From IMG/VR virus record IMGVR_UViG_3300042261_002386, positions 1-23,458 of that record: DNA of 23,458 bases; one strand, given 5' to 3'. The position numbers and the translations under genes are program-made. The stretch is from a virus. The notes under the pieces were generated by a model, which saw only the letters and a list, made by a program, of their open reading frames with translations, was not told the origin of the DNA and did no database searches. Position 1 is the stretch's first letter, and every line of letters begins with the position of its first letter. Shown here one piece after another: positions 7,255 through 15,380 of the stretch.

Positions 7255-7719
7255 ATGACAACAGGAATACCCGTGATTGACGTAATCGTAGCCCTCGGCG
7301 GACTGATCATCCCGCCTTTTTTCGATTTCATCAAAAAGAAATGGGTTAAGGGCGAAGCCGACACCCCGGAAAGAACCATGGCGTCCCTGGCCACAACGAA
7401 ACCGGAATCATTGCCTGGCTATGTCGAGGCCCTCAGCAAGTATATCGATTCCCAGGTGCGGTTGTTCAATCGGGATGTGACCGGCGCCGCCAGCCAGTGG
7501 GTTGTGGATCTCCGGGCCTGTATCCGGCCGATCACCGTGGCGGTTTCCCTTGTGGTCCTGGTGGGGCTCGCGTTCATCTATCTCAATGTGGACGAACAGC
7601 AGATGAAACCGATGATTTCCGAAGGGCTCTCCGGCATTCGTATCACCTGCGAGGGGATCGCCACATCATGGATCGGCAGCCGGATCGCTGTCGGCGGAAC
7701 GAAAACCATACAGCAGTAG
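7255..7719 (+). CDS. Holin-like membrane protein (154 aa)
   Basis: Protein with an N-terminal hydrophobic segment (about residues 6-24, VIDVIVALGGLIIPPFFDF), a basic patch (IKKKW), a soluble helical middle, and a second strong membrane segment (about residues 93-112, ITVAVSLVVLVGLAFIYLNV). A weaker hydrophobic stretch lies near the C-terminus. This layout and the place right after the endolysin fit a phage holin that permeabilises the inner membrane. The start at 7255 is preceded by AGGGAGAAG. An upstream in-frame start at 7093 lies within the amidase gene and is unlikely. A named holin family cannot be chosen by eye, so the role is inferred mainly from topology and neighbourhood. Confidence 0.65.
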   Translation: MTTGIPVIDVIVALGGLIIPPFFDFIKKKWVKGEADTPERTMASLATTKPESLPGYVEALSKYIDSQVRLFNRDVTGAASQWVVDLRACIRPITVAVSLVVLVGLAFIYLNVDEQQMKPMISEGLSGIRITCEGIATSWIGSRIAVGGTKTIQQ

Positions 7720-7727
7720 GCCGCCCC

Positions 7728-8054
7728 ATGACAACACCCGCCGATGTTGCCTATATGTACCAGGACCTTCTGGCGTCCGGTCTCTCGACGGGAATGGTCA
7801 CCGTCACGACGGCCGGCGCCGTAAAGACGGTACCGGCAATTATCCGTTACGGCAAAGGCGACAAGTACAAGGGCGCTGACGGCTTCGGCGTCGTCGCAAC
7901 CCTGAGAATTCAGGCCCAGGGCGACCAGGGCGTGGAACTGATCACAAAGAAGACAGAAATAACCATCGGGGCCGGAATCTGGCGGGTCATCGATGCGGAC
8001 AAATCCGCTTCCGGCCTGGAATGGATCGTCCAGGTCAATAAGGTAACGAGCTGA
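7728..8054 (+). CDS. Head-tail connector/attachment protein (108 aa)
   Basis: Small beta-rich protein (PAIIRYGKGDKYKGADGFGV, ATLRIQAQG, TEITIGAGIWRVIDAD, WIVQVNKVTS) at the junction between the head and tail modules. Its size and style fit the lambda gpFII / SPP1 gp16-like head-tail stopper or attachment proteins, which cap the connector and dock the tail. No diagnostic motif is visible, so the call is positional. The ATG at 7728 is five bases after an AGTAGG-like site. The stop overlaps the following ATG by one base, indicating coupling with the tail-completion gene. Confidence 0.55.
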   Translation: MTTPADVAYMYQDLLASGLSTGMVTVTTAGAVKTVPAIIRYGKGDKYKGADGFGVVATLRIQAQGDQGVELITKKTEITIGAGIWRVIDADKSASGLEWIVQVNKVTS

Positions 8055-8773
8055 TGCAGATCAATATCGGGCGACATTCGGGAGAATTCGGGGCCGAGAA
8101 TATCGAGGCAATGTTCGCCGAGTTTCCGCAATATGCCCGACGGGCCTTGACATCGGCCCTGTCCGCCGAAGGGTTCCGCTTGAAAACCATCGTGTCAAAA
8201 ACTATTCACGACGGCGGGCCGAATGGTTCCTGGAAGGCGCTCAATCCTCACACGGCCTACCTGAACCGGGCGGCATTTCGCACGATCAAGACCTGGCGCA
8301 TGTCCCGCAAGGGCTTAAAAAGAGGCGAGGCGTCCCGCAAAGTGAGCATGTCGCTGGAAGAAAGAAGCAAGCGCTTCGTTAAAACAAGTAAATCGCCTTT
8401 GCTTAAGCTGAAGGGTGCGGTCCGCTACCGTGTGGACCGGGAAGAAATGTACGCGAACATCGGATTTATCGGTGACGATGCCAGGGGCTACCGCATCCGT
8501 CGGATCGTCAGTCACGCCGCGGAGGGTTTCCGCACACCAGTCACCAGATTGATGCGCCGTTTCGCCTTCGGCCTGGGTTTCCCCCTGAGAAAGGAGACGA
8601 CCGAACTGGTCGCTCCGGCCCGCCCCCTTATCAGGCCCGTATTTCAAAAAGAAGAAGGCAATATCGTGCGCAACATTTCCATGCGCGTGGCAAACAATAT
8701 CACCCGCTACCGGCATGGATTGGAGAAGGACTGGGACGCCTTTCTGCGGGATGACGGAGGGAATTTCCGATGA
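8054..8773 (+). CDS. Tail completion protein, gpZ/HK97 gp10-like (239 aa)
   Basis: Very basic protein with an N-terminal helix pair (FPQYARRALTSALSAEGFRL) and a long Arg/Lys-rich middle. Its C-terminal APARPLIRPVFQKEEGNIVRN motif is typical of minor tail/tail completion proteins of the gpZ and HK97 gp10 type, where Arg-Pro-(Phe/Ile) precedes the final helix. Such proteins finish the tail end that meets the head connector. The length is near that of lambda gpZ (192 aa), with extra basic residues. The start overlaps the previous stop, and its own stop overlaps the next start (ATGA). Family assignment is moderate and would need a profile search. Confidence 0.7.
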   Translation: MQINIGRHSGEFGAENIEAMFAEFPQYARRALTSALSAEGFRLKTIVSKTIHDGGPNGSWKALNPHTAYLNRAAFRTIKTWRMSRKGLKRGEASRKVSMSLEERSKRFVKTSKSPLLKLKGAVRYRVDREEMYANIGFIGDDARGYRIRRIVSHAAEGFRTPVTRLMRRFAFGLGFPLRKETTELVAPARPLIRPVFQKEEGNIVRNISMRVANNITRYRHGLEKDWDAFLRDDGGNFR

Positions 8774-9243
8774 GCGAGGCCCTGATCCGCGCACAGATCG
8801 AGACGATCCTGGAGACGGTGCCCGGAATCGGCGTTGTTTACGACTACGAGCGATACGCCCGGTCCCTGGGTGATTATTTCAAGCTGATGACCCCGGTCGG
8901 GCAGGATGCGGTCAACGGCTGGGTTATCCACCGGGAGGAAACGAAATCCCGCCAGGTGACGATGGGACTACTCGGACAGATCGAACGTGTTCATTCCTAC
9001 CGGATCGCCGGCCTTTACGACATGGATGATGCCGCCGGTTCCGAGAAAGTCTTCCAGGCTATCCTGGACGGAATATTCACGGCGTTCAAAGCAAACGGTA
9101 CGTTGAACGGTACGGCGACAAGCCACGATCAGATTCAGATCGATGAAGTCACGGTCTGCCTGGAAGATGAATTCGGCAGCAGCCTTTACCACGTGGCGGA
9201 TTGCACCCTGACCGTCACCGAACGGGTCGATATCATGACTTAA
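8770..9243 (+). CDS. Tail terminator-like protein, gpU type (157 aa)
   Basis: Protein of alpha-beta character: an N-terminal helix (ALIRAQIETILETVPGIGVVYD), then strands containing VNGWVIHREE and VHSYRIAGLYDM, a helix (SEKVFQAILDGIFTAFKAN) and a last strand pair ending in CTLTVTERVDI. This order is that of gpU-like tail terminators, which stop tail-tube polymerisation and bind the head connector. Position between the tail-completion and tail-tube genes supports it. The ATG overlaps the preceding TGA. A strong AGGAGG site for the next small gene lies right after the stop. Confidence 0.65.
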   Translation: MSEALIRAQIETILETVPGIGVVYDYERYARSLGDYFKLMTPVGQDAVNGWVIHREETKSRQVTMGLLGQIERVHSYRIAGLYDMDDAAGSEKVFQAILDGIFTAFKANGTLNGTATSHDQIQIDEVTVCLEDEFGSSLYHVADCTLTVTERVDIMT

Positions 9244-9255
9244 CAGGAGGAACCC

Positions 9256-9441
9256 ATGAAGAAACTATTTTACGACGAAGGGCCGTTGCTCATGTCTTGC
9301 GGCGCCGCTGGGATTTTCAGGATCAACGAACCGCGGGACTTGGATGACAGCCTGGCGGAGGTCCTGATCAAAAAGGGCCGCCTGAAGGAATGGCCGGGTG
9401 AGCCAGCAAAGATCACAAAAGGCCGGGAAAAGGAGGAATAA
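9256..9441 (+). CDS. Small phage protein of unknown function (61 aa)
   Basis: Unrecognised 61-residue protein (MKKLFYDEGPLLMSCGAAG..., then a Lys/Glu-rich tail). It is a real gene on three grounds: ACAGGAGGAACCC stands directly before the ATG, its codon use matches its neighbours, and it fills the gap between the terminator-like and tube genes without spare bases. The opening half looks like a small beta module ending in IFRINEPRDLDDSLAEVLIKKGRLK, a pattern also seen in small phage and Mu-like proteins in which an aspartate-rich helix defines a binding element. Only three bases separate its stop from the next start. Confidence 0.6.
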   Translation: MKKLFYDEGPLLMSCGAAGIFRINEPRDLDDSLAEVLIKKGRLKEWPGEPAKITKGREKEE

Positions 9442-9444
9442 ACC

Positions 9445-10416
9445 ATGAGCCAGCAGCGCGGTGCGAACGTCACCATTATTTTCGACACGGAAACCACCTT
9501 CAAAGCCACGCCGGGAACGCCCGACGCGATGGTTTTACCCTATGTTACCGAATCGATCCGGCTTAACCGCAACCTGATCGAATCCAAGACAAACCGCTCC
9601 ACGCGCAACCCCCAGATGCCGGGCCGGGGCAAAGTGGACGTCGGCGGCGATATCAACTTCGAGCTTTCGCCGCAGTGCGGCAGGCTCCTGAAGCATATCT
9701 TCGGCGATTATGTCAAAACCGGTTCCGCCGCGCCCTACACCCACACCTACAAGATCGGCGATCTGCCCGCCGGCATGGTGATTGAAAAGCAGTTCAAGGA
9801 CCTGGCAACACCCAAGTTCTTCCAGTACAACGGCTGCAAGATCAATCAGTTCAAGTGCGCGGTAAAGCCCGAAGGCATGATCGATTGTTCCGTATCCGTG
9901 ATGGGAGCCAAGGAAACCATTGCCGACGCCAGTTTCGACAGCACTCCCACGGATATCGGACACAAGCCTTTCGACGGTTTTTCGGGGTCCGTCAAGCAGG
10001 GTGGCGCGGCCATCGGGATCGTGACGGACTTTAACTTCACCCTCGATAATGCCCTGGACGGCGAGACATATGTTCTGGACGGGACCGGACAGCGCTACTC
10101 TATGGCCGAGGGCAAGGTTAAGCTTGAAGGTTCGATCCAGGTTATTTTCGACAGTATCACCCTTTACAACCTGGCCATCGGCCATACGGAAACCAGCCTG
10201 GAACTCCATTTTACGTTCGGGGACGGACTCGGCGGCTCCTCCGGTAACGAAAAGCTCTCCTTCTGCTTCGATGAGATCATCTTCAAGCCCCAGGCGCCGG
10301 TGGTGAGCGGACCGACTGGCCTGCAGGTGGAAATACCCTTCCAGGCTTTTTACAACGACGATGCAGACGCTTCGGCCTGCCGGGCAGTCCTGTTGTCGCC
10401 CATTTCGACCTTCTGA
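9445..10416 (+). CDS. Phage tail tube protein (323 aa)
   Basis: Polymerises into the inner channel of the long tail. The sequence is dominated by beta strands and has features of the Phage_tube_2-type tail tube proteins: an N-terminal IIFDTETTFKATPGTPDAM, the segment NRSTRNPQMPGRGKVDVGGD, FELSPQCGRLLKHIFGDY, and a C-terminal half with a GVVTD-like turn and LEVEIPFQAFYND-like ending. Two tandem beta-domains are suggested by its length (323 aa), longer than a single-domain tube protein. AAAAGGAGG lies nine bases before the ATG, giving the high expression expected of the tube. It precedes the tail chaperone pair and tape measure, the usual order in siphoviruses. No sheath gene follows, so the tail should be non-contractile. 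Confidence 0.88.
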   Translation: MSQQRGANVTIIFDTETTFKATPGTPDAMVLPYVTESIRLNRNLIESKTNRSTRNPQMPGRGKVDVGGDINFELSPQCGRLLKHIFGDYVKTGSAAPYTHTYKIGDLPAGMVIEKQFKDLATPKFFQYNGCKINQFKCAVKPEGMIDCSVSVMGAKETIADASFDSTPTDIGHKPFDGFSGSVKQGGAAIGIVTDFNFTLDNALDGETYVLDGTGQRYSMAEGKVKLEGSIQVIFDSITLYNLAIGHTETSLELHFTFGDGLGGSSGNEKLSFCFDEIIFKPQAPVVSGPTGLQVEIPFQAFYNDDADASACRAVLLSPISTF

Positions 10417-10427
10417 GGTGACGCGGC

Positions 10428-10883
10428 ATGGAACCCATAAAATATGAAATCGACGGTACGGTTTACACGCAGCGCCCCCTTGTCCTGGGCCAGATCGGAC
10501 AAGTGGTTGATGCGTTACGGGATTTTACCATGCCGGCACGTGCGAACGGCGTCGATCTGGTCATGATGCTCGGTGACAAACTGCCGGGGCTCCTGGCAAT
10601 TGTTCTCGGCATCGAGGGCGTGCCCATGCAGAACAAGGATATCGCCGCCCTGACGGAAGAACTCCGGTATTCGGTTCCAACGGAAACGGCGATCAAAATG
10701 GTTGACGATTTTTTCGTCTGCAACCCGATAGCTTCTCTTGCGGAGAAGATGTCGGGATGGATGGAAATACTCACCGCCTGGATTCTGGCCAGGTATGGAT
10801 CGACGACCTTGTCGTCATGCTCTCCGGCGGAGATATCACCCGGCGCGATGCAATCCAATGGGGATTCACCCTCCGGGACGTAA
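10428..10883 (+). CDS. Tail assembly chaperone, gpG-like upstream frame (151 aa)
   Basis: The gene between tail tube and tape measure, where lambda encodes G and G-T. The protein opens with a beta hairpin (IKYEIDGTVYTQRPLVLGQI), followed by helices (IGQVVDALRDF, LPGLLAIVLGIEGVP) and VPTETAIKMVDDFFVCNP, as in other gpG-like chaperones that coat the tape measure during assembly. Coding character is good to about 10790 and poor in the last 30 codons (Ser/Pro-rich), where the overlapping -1 frame takes over. A slippery heptamer T TTT TTC is in frame at 10709-10715. The start is ATG with GAGG nine bases upstream. The gpG role is inferred from context and fold pattern. Confidence 0.65.
   Translation: MEPIKYEIDGTVYTQRPLVLGQIGQVVDALRDFTMPARANGVDLVMMLGDKLPGLLAIVLGIEGVPMQNKDIAALTEELRYSVPTETAIKMVDDFFVCNPIASLAEKMSGWMEILTAWILARYGSTTLSSCSPAEISPGAMQSNGDSPSGT
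10709..10748 (+). other. Candidate -1 ribosomal frameshift site with downstream hairpin
   Basis: T TTT TTC at 10709-10715 is in frame 0 of the chaperone gene and fits the X XXY YYZ rule. The -1 frame has its last stop (TGA) at 10703-10705, only four bases before the heptamer, and is then open to 11071. CTTCTC (10732-10737) and GAGAAG (10743-10748) form a 6-bp stem 16 bases further on. This spacer is longer than the usual 5-9 bases. A slip would give a G-T product of about 214 aa. No other slippery heptamer was found in the overlap. Confidence 0.45.
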
Positions 10884-11071
10884 AACCGTATGCCGAATAC
10901 CGGTCACGGGAGATCCGCTTCCGCGAGGCTGTGATCAGATTTCTCTGCGGGCCGGATAAAAAGGAGATCACGGACAAGTATTGCGAGAACTGCCGCCGGG
11001 CGGGCCGTGACATCGATTGTGCAACTTGTCCAAAAACGATCAGCATCATGGAACAAGACAAGGAAACATAA
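10757..11071 (+). CDS. gpT-like tail chaperone partner with Cys4 motif (104 aa, -1 frame)
   Basis: Overlaps the chaperone gene by 127 bases in the -1 frame and stops directly before the tape measure ATG, the position of lambda T. It may be made as the C-terminal part of a frameshifted G-T protein or from its own ATG at 10757 (GGAG lies 11 bases upstream). Strong coding character starts about 10790 (VWIDDLVVMLSGGDITRRDA). The C-terminus has C76-x2-C79-x8-C88-x2-C91, a zinc-ribbon or knuckle spacing, with another Cys at 64. Lambda T has no comparable cluster as far as I know, so the metal site is a distinguishing feature. Function is inferred from place: an adaptor between the chaperone-coated tape measure and tube subunits. 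Confidence 0.7.
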   Translation: MDGNTHRLDSGQVWIDDLVVMLSGGDITRRDAIQWGFTLRDVKPYAEYRSREIRFREAVIRFLCGPDKKEITDKYCENCRRAGRDIDCATCPKTISIMEQDKET

Positions 11072-13213
11072 ATGCCCATTTCCAAAGCAGACGTTCAAAT
11101 TATTCTCAGCGCAAAAGACCAGGCTTCCGGCGTGGTCAAGCAATTCGGCTCAAACGCCGAAAAGGCTCTGCGCGATATTGAGACCTCGGCATCACGGTTC
11201 AATACAACGTTCGATAAACTCAAGCAGAATTGGCTCGGTCTTGCCGCAACCGCATACGCCGCCAAGGAAACGATGGCGACGTCATGGAATATGATCAAAG
11301 CCGGGGCTGACTATGAAGAGCAAAGCGGTATTCTCGATAATCTTTCCCAAAAATACAAAACGACTGCCAACGACATCGTCGAATCAATGCGTCAGGCCAG
11401 CGACGGGCTCATCGCCGATGCGGATCTGATGCAGGTAGCGCTCGGCGGTATTGCCAAAGGCCTGAAACCCGAACAGTTGACCGAACTTGCCTCCGCCGCC
11501 GCTTTGCTGGGCGATACCGCAGGAAAAACAGCGACCGAGGCCCTGCAGGACCTTACGGAAGCACTGGAGACCGGGCGGACAAAAGGTCTTAAAAATTATC
11601 TCGGCACCACCCTCGATCTTAAAGATTCTTTCGGTGATCTTGAATCTAAAATGACGGCGGTCGAGAAGGCAAACGCCATGTATGCCATTACGATGCTTGA
11701 GTATTCGAAGGCACAGGCCCAACAAAAGTCTGAAGTCGATCAAGCTGCGGATGGCGTTGAACGCCTTGAAGCCAAGTGGAAAAATCTCGGTACGACGATA
11801 TCGCGTGGAATGAAATGGTTTGCCGTCTCAGCGGCGGACTGGGCTTCTGGCGGCTGGCTATCCATGGAAGAATATGCCCGCAGATCGGCTGATAAGCAAG
11901 CCGCCGGTGATAAGTCAAAAAACGCACAGTTAAAAGTAAATCAATATCAGGCGGAGATTGACCGTCTCAAGAAACTGCTCCTGAACAGGGAAGACCCCAA
12001 AGGCGGTGGCGGTAAAGGCGGCGGCACCGGCAACAAAGACGGAAAGAGCGAGGCGAAAAAGGCCGCCGAGGATCGTATCAAGCGAGGCCAGGAGCTTATT
12101 TTGTCTCTGACCAAGGAGCGCGATTTGATCCGGGCCGTCACCGAAGAGGAACGTGTCCGCTGGGAGTTGTCCCAGGGTAAAGGGAAGGATCTGGCCGAAA
12201 AATACAAGCAGGAAGCCATCGCCATCGCCCGGCAAATCGATGCGCAAAACGCGAAGAAGAGGGCCGATGAGGAAAGCGCCGCCAAGACCGCCGCAATTGA
12301 AACCGAAATCTCTGAATTGAAAAAGCAGAGCGACATGTTCGGTATGACGGAAAGCGCCGCCCGCCTCTATGAAATGTCTCTCAAGGGCGCGACAGCCGAA
12401 CAACTGAAATCGGCCGATACTCTGATGGCGGACATCGAACTCAAGCGCCAACTCCAGCAGGTGCTGGAGGGTATCCGCACCCCCCAGGATGAATACAATC
12501 AACAGGTGTCGCTTCTGGATGTGCTGATGCAAAAGGGCATGCTCACAACTGAGCAGTATGCGTTGGCCCTGCAGAAGGCCAAGGAAAACATGGAAAACGC
12601 TGACAGCGATAACATCTTCTCCCTGGAACGTCTGGGCGAAGGGATCCAGCAATGGTCAAGCAATTCCATCGATGCAGTGGTTAATTTCGCCACGACAGGC
12701 AAGGGACAGTTCAAGGATTTCGTTACGAGCGCCCTGGCGGATCTGGCCAAACTGGCCGCACAGGAAGCCAAGATGGGGCTCATCAAGCTGGGTATCAGCC
12801 TGGTCGGATCGTATTTCGGCGGTGGGACGGTCACGGGAACGGCTTACAACGCGGGTGTCGCAGCGAACTTTACCGGCGGCGGTTTGGGCTTTCACAAAGG
12901 CGGCCTGGCCACGGAACCGACCTTTATCCGCGTCGGCCTCAATCCCCGGATTTTCGACATGGCCCCGCGTTATCATTCAGGTATCGGTCCCGGTGAGACG
13001 GCAGCAATCATCGACAAGAAAGAAGGTATTTTCACGGAAGGCCAGATGAAGGCCCTCGGCCTGATGGCCAATGCCGGAATCACGAAGGAAAAAGCCCCCT
13101 CCCCCCAGAACATCCGGATAGTCAACGTCCTTGACCCCGGCATTGTGGAAAACTGGGCCAGCTCGGCGGCCGGGGAACGGGTGATCATGAACGTGATCAG
13201 GAGGAACCAGTAA
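11072..13213 (+). CDS. Tail tape measure protein (713 aa)
   Basis: Sets tail length and is ejected ahead of the DNA. The sequence is mostly helical, beginning with the VQIILSAKDQASGVVKQFGS pattern common to tape measures. It then shows a helical bundle (about residues 60-230), Lys/Gly-rich linkers (about residues 310-325, GGGGKGGGTGNKDGKSEAKK) and a long charged coiled coil (325-500). The C-terminal part resembles lambda gpH (SLERLGEGIQQWSSNSIDAV, then a Gly-rich segment and FHKGGLATEPTFIRVG). At roughly 0.15 nm per residue the tail would be about 100 nm, shorter than lambda's. The stop codon meets the next ATG with no gap. Length and organisation are normal for a small siphovirus; no transglycosylase or peptidase domain is seen. 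Confidence 0.93.
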   Translation: MPISKADVQIILSAKDQASGVVKQFGSNAEKALRDIETSASRFNTTFDKLKQNWLGLAATAYAAKETMATSWNMIKAGADYEEQSGILDNLSQKYKTTANDIVESMRQASDGLIADADLMQVALGGIAKGLKPEQLTELASAAALLGDTAGKTATEALQDLTEALETGRTKGLKNYLGTTLDLKDSFGDLESKMTAVEKANAMYAITMLEYSKAQAQQKSEVDQAADGVERLEAKWKNLGTTISRGMKWFAVSAADWASGGWLSMEEYARRSADKQAAGDKSKNAQLKVNQYQAEIDRLKKLLLNREDPKGGGGKGGGTGNKDGKSEAKKAAEDRIKRGQELILSLTKERDLIRAVTEEERVRWELSQGKGKDLAEKYKQEAIAIARQIDAQNAKKRADEESAAKTAAIETEISELKKQSDMFGMTESAARLYEMSLKGATAEQLKSADTLMADIELKRQLQQVLEGIRTPQDEYNQQVSLLDVLMQKGMLTTEQYALALQKAKENMENADSDNIFSLERLGEGIQQWSSNSIDAVVNFATTGKGQFKDFVTSALADLAKLAAQEAKMGLIKLGISLVGSYFGGGTVTGTAYNAGVAANFTGGGLGFHKGGLATEPTFIRVGLNPRIFDMAPRYHSGIGPGETAAIIDKKEGIFTEGQMKALGLMANAGITKEKAPSPQNIRIVNVLDPGIVENWASSAAGERVIMNVIRRNQ

Positions 13214-14398
13214 ATGGCCTACCAGACCGGCACGGCGGACAATTACAAGCACCTGCTGACGAAGCTGCGTAAATTCATCACGGCGACCAACTGGGTATCC
13301 CAGCGCTGGCAGACGTCTGGAACCGGCGCAATCATCAAGGTCCAGAGCACACCGAACGCCGGCGGCAGCGGGTATACCGTAAGCGACGTGCTGAACGTCG
13401 TCCAGACGGGCGGGTCCGGCGCCACGGTCCGGGTGCTGACGGTCGGCGGTAGTGGCAATGTCCTTACCCTTGAGCTGGTTGCCGCCGGATCGGGTTACAT
13501 GGCCGACTCCGGTGTGACCACCAGCGGCGGGACCGGGACCGGCTGCACCTTAGAATTCGAAGTCAACGGTGAATATGAACTGATAGCCAAGGGCACCGGC
13601 CTGGAAAGCTCCGATGAAATCTATATCGGCATCAAAACCTTTTCCTCCGATGTCGGCGATTATTACAACTGGCTATTGAGTGGATTTCTCGGGTTTAATT
13701 CGGGCCTATCGTTCGATCAACAGCCGGGCGGCATTGCCGTCACGCCGGAACGACCCCGTATAAGCCTGTTCAACGACACGATGAAATATTGGTTCATCGC
13801 CGATGGTCGGCGGGTCATCGTCATTGCCAAGGTGTCCACCGTTTACGAAGCCGCTTACCTGGGCCTGCTCAATCCCTACCTGCCGCCTTCGTCTATGCCC
13901 TACCCTCTCCTCATCGCCGGGACGCACACCGGTTACAGCGGAGAACGCTGGTCTATCCAGAATGTAACGCATTCATTGGGCATCATGTACCCCAACTGCT
14001 GTAATACCAGTTCGACGGAAGGAGATATCCTGGCCAATCCAAGATCGCCATGCCGCTTCTGGAACGGTGAGTGGCACGGCATCCAGCATAGTTTTAACAA
14101 TACCGGTGCATATCAGACGGACATGAAAGCCCTTTGGCCTTATTGCCGGTATAATCATGCCCGCTTTAACAACCTGCGTTCCAATATTAATGATGGGGCC
14201 TATACCCTGGTCCCGGTGATCTTGCACATGAATTCCCCATCGCCGAATATTTTCGGCGAGTTGGATGGCGTCTTTTTCATTACGGGCTTCAACAACGCGG
14301 CGGAAAATATCCATGCCATCGGGGGCAAGGACTATCTTGTCGTGCCGAATGTTTACCGGAACGGCATCTTCGATTATTGCGCAGTGAGGTTATCCTGA
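13214..14398 (+). CDS. Virion-associated protein, paralogue A with Gly-rich insertion (394 aa)
   Basis: Unnamed structural-type protein just after the tape measure. It shares with the next gene an N-terminal module (MAYQTGTADNYKHLLTKLRKF) and a C-terminal module (GGKDYLVVPNVYRNGIFDYC), so the two arose by duplication. Compared with its paralogue, residues about 38-118 are extra: GGSGYTVSDVL and AAGSGYMADSG repeats with beta-strand spacing, like the Gly-Ser-Gly-Tyr modules of phage fibres. The central region is rich in aromatic residues (YYNWLLSGFLGFNSG, FWNGEWHG), suggesting a beta-fold tail-tip or adhesion role. AGGAGG precedes the ATG, and it overlaps the next gene by one base. The family name is not known to me. 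Confidence 0.7.
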   Translation: MAYQTGTADNYKHLLTKLRKFITATNWVSQRWQTSGTGAIIKVQSTPNAGGSGYTVSDVLNVVQTGGSGATVRVLTVGGSGNVLTLELVAAGSGYMADSGVTTSGGTGTGCTLEFEVNGEYELIAKGTGLESSDEIYIGIKTFSSDVGDYYNWLLSGFLGFNSGLSFDQQPGGIAVTPERPRISLFNDTMKYWFIADGRRVIVIAKVSTVYEAAYLGLLNPYLPPSSMPYPLLIAGTHTGYSGERWSIQNVTHSLGIMYPNCCNTSSTEGDILANPRSPCRFWNGEWHGIQHSFNNTGAYQTDMKALWPYCRYNHARFNNLRSNINDGAYTLVPVILHMNSPSPNIFGELDGVFFITGFNNAAENIHAIGGKDYLVVPNVYRNGIFDYCAVRLS

Positions 14399-15378
14399 TG
14401 GCATACGAAACAGGCTCGGCAACGGGCGTCAACGATCTGATCGGCAAGCTGAAGACCTTTCTGGAAACAAACGGTTATACGATCAACAGTTTTACCGCGA
14501 TTAAAACCGGCTACCGCCTGCATGTCCAGAAAGGGGACCTCTATATCAATCTGCGGTCCGCTTTTAATGAAACCTATGCGGCACAAAATCAATCCTTGGC
14601 GTTTTGGGGCATCGCCCTGAACGGCTCGACCGGTTACGATGCAGGCGCGGCCGGCGGAGACTTTGCCTGGCATAACCAGCCCGGACGGCCCGGGCAGACG
14701 GGAGGAAGCTCTTATGGTCTTGTCTCCGTTGCCGGGGGTATGAATGCCGCCATACCCAGTTATTATTTCTTTCTGGATACGGACGGCTTTTGCGCCTGCA
14801 TCGAGATTTCGACGGGCGTGTTTCGCTGGTTTTACTGGGGTAAACTGACCCTGTTCGGCAATGTGGGCGGGAATGCCCTTGACGGTTTTTTCACCGGCGG
14901 CGTATCGGGACCGTTCAATTTCTTGAATGATTCGCTCAATCCGTTCTGCAATGTGTTCGGCGATTATGGCCCCGTCTTTTTCCTGTATTTTAACGTGCCG
15001 GAGAACACGCAAAAATGGTTCAGTGCAGCCAACAGTGTGGGGTCCTACGGCCGGACAACGGGACTTCTTGCCTTTACGCCGTTCAGCAATAGCCTGACGG
15101 CCACTAGCGAAAACTATGCGGGCTACCTCCATAACCTGATGCGGTCGATTCCCGGTAACCTCGGCAACCTCTCGCCGCTTCTGCCTTGCTATATGGGCGT
15201 CGCCACGCCTACCCGGGACACCCTGCTCGGCCATTTCGATATGGTGCGCCTGACCCGCATCGCCGGGTTTACTACCGGGCAGGAAGTATCCCTCGGTGGA
15301 AAGACCTGGAAGGTGCTGCCAGCCATTTCCCGCACCCATGCGGACGGGTACGCCGTGGCCGTGAAGAAAGTGGCCTGA
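14398..15378 (+). CDS. Virion-associated protein, paralogue B (326 aa)
   Basis: Second copy of the duplicated pair. The N-terminus MAYETGSATGVNDLIGKLKT, a short hairpin (YRLHVQKGDLYINLRSAF) and the C-terminal GGKTWKVLPAISRTHADGYA correspond to paralogue A, but the 80-residue Gly-Ser-rich segment is absent. The centre is rich in Phe, Tyr and Trp (VFRWFYWGKLTLFG), as in beta-structured tail-tip proteins. The ATG at 14398 overlaps the previous TGA by one base. An in-frame upstream ATG (14377) exists but is inside the preceding coding sequence. GAGGT precedes the chosen start. Function is unknown; a tail-tip or fibre-attachment role fits the location between tape measure and distal tail genes. 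Confidence 0.7.
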   Translation: MAYETGSATGVNDLIGKLKTFLETNGYTINSFTAIKTGYRLHVQKGDLYINLRSAFNETYAAQNQSLAFWGIALNGSTGYDAGAAGGDFAWHNQPGRPGQTGGSSYGLVSVAGGMNAAIPSYYFFLDTDGFCACIEISTGVFRWFYWGKLTLFGNVGGNALDGFFTGGVSGPFNFLNDSLNPFCNVFGDYGPVFFLYFNVPENTQKWFSAANSVGSYGRTTGLLAFTPFSNSLTATSENYAGYLHNLMRSIPGNLGNLSPLLPCYMGVATPTRDTLLGHFDMVRLTRIAGFTTGQEVSLGGKTWKVLPAISRTHADGYAVAVKKVA

Positions 15379-15380
15379 TC

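Noticed and set aside
15186-15380. N-terminal extension of the Dit-like protein to 15186
   Set aside because: This part overlaps paralogue B in another frame and lacks a ribosome site; the ATG at 15381 fits the gene spacing.
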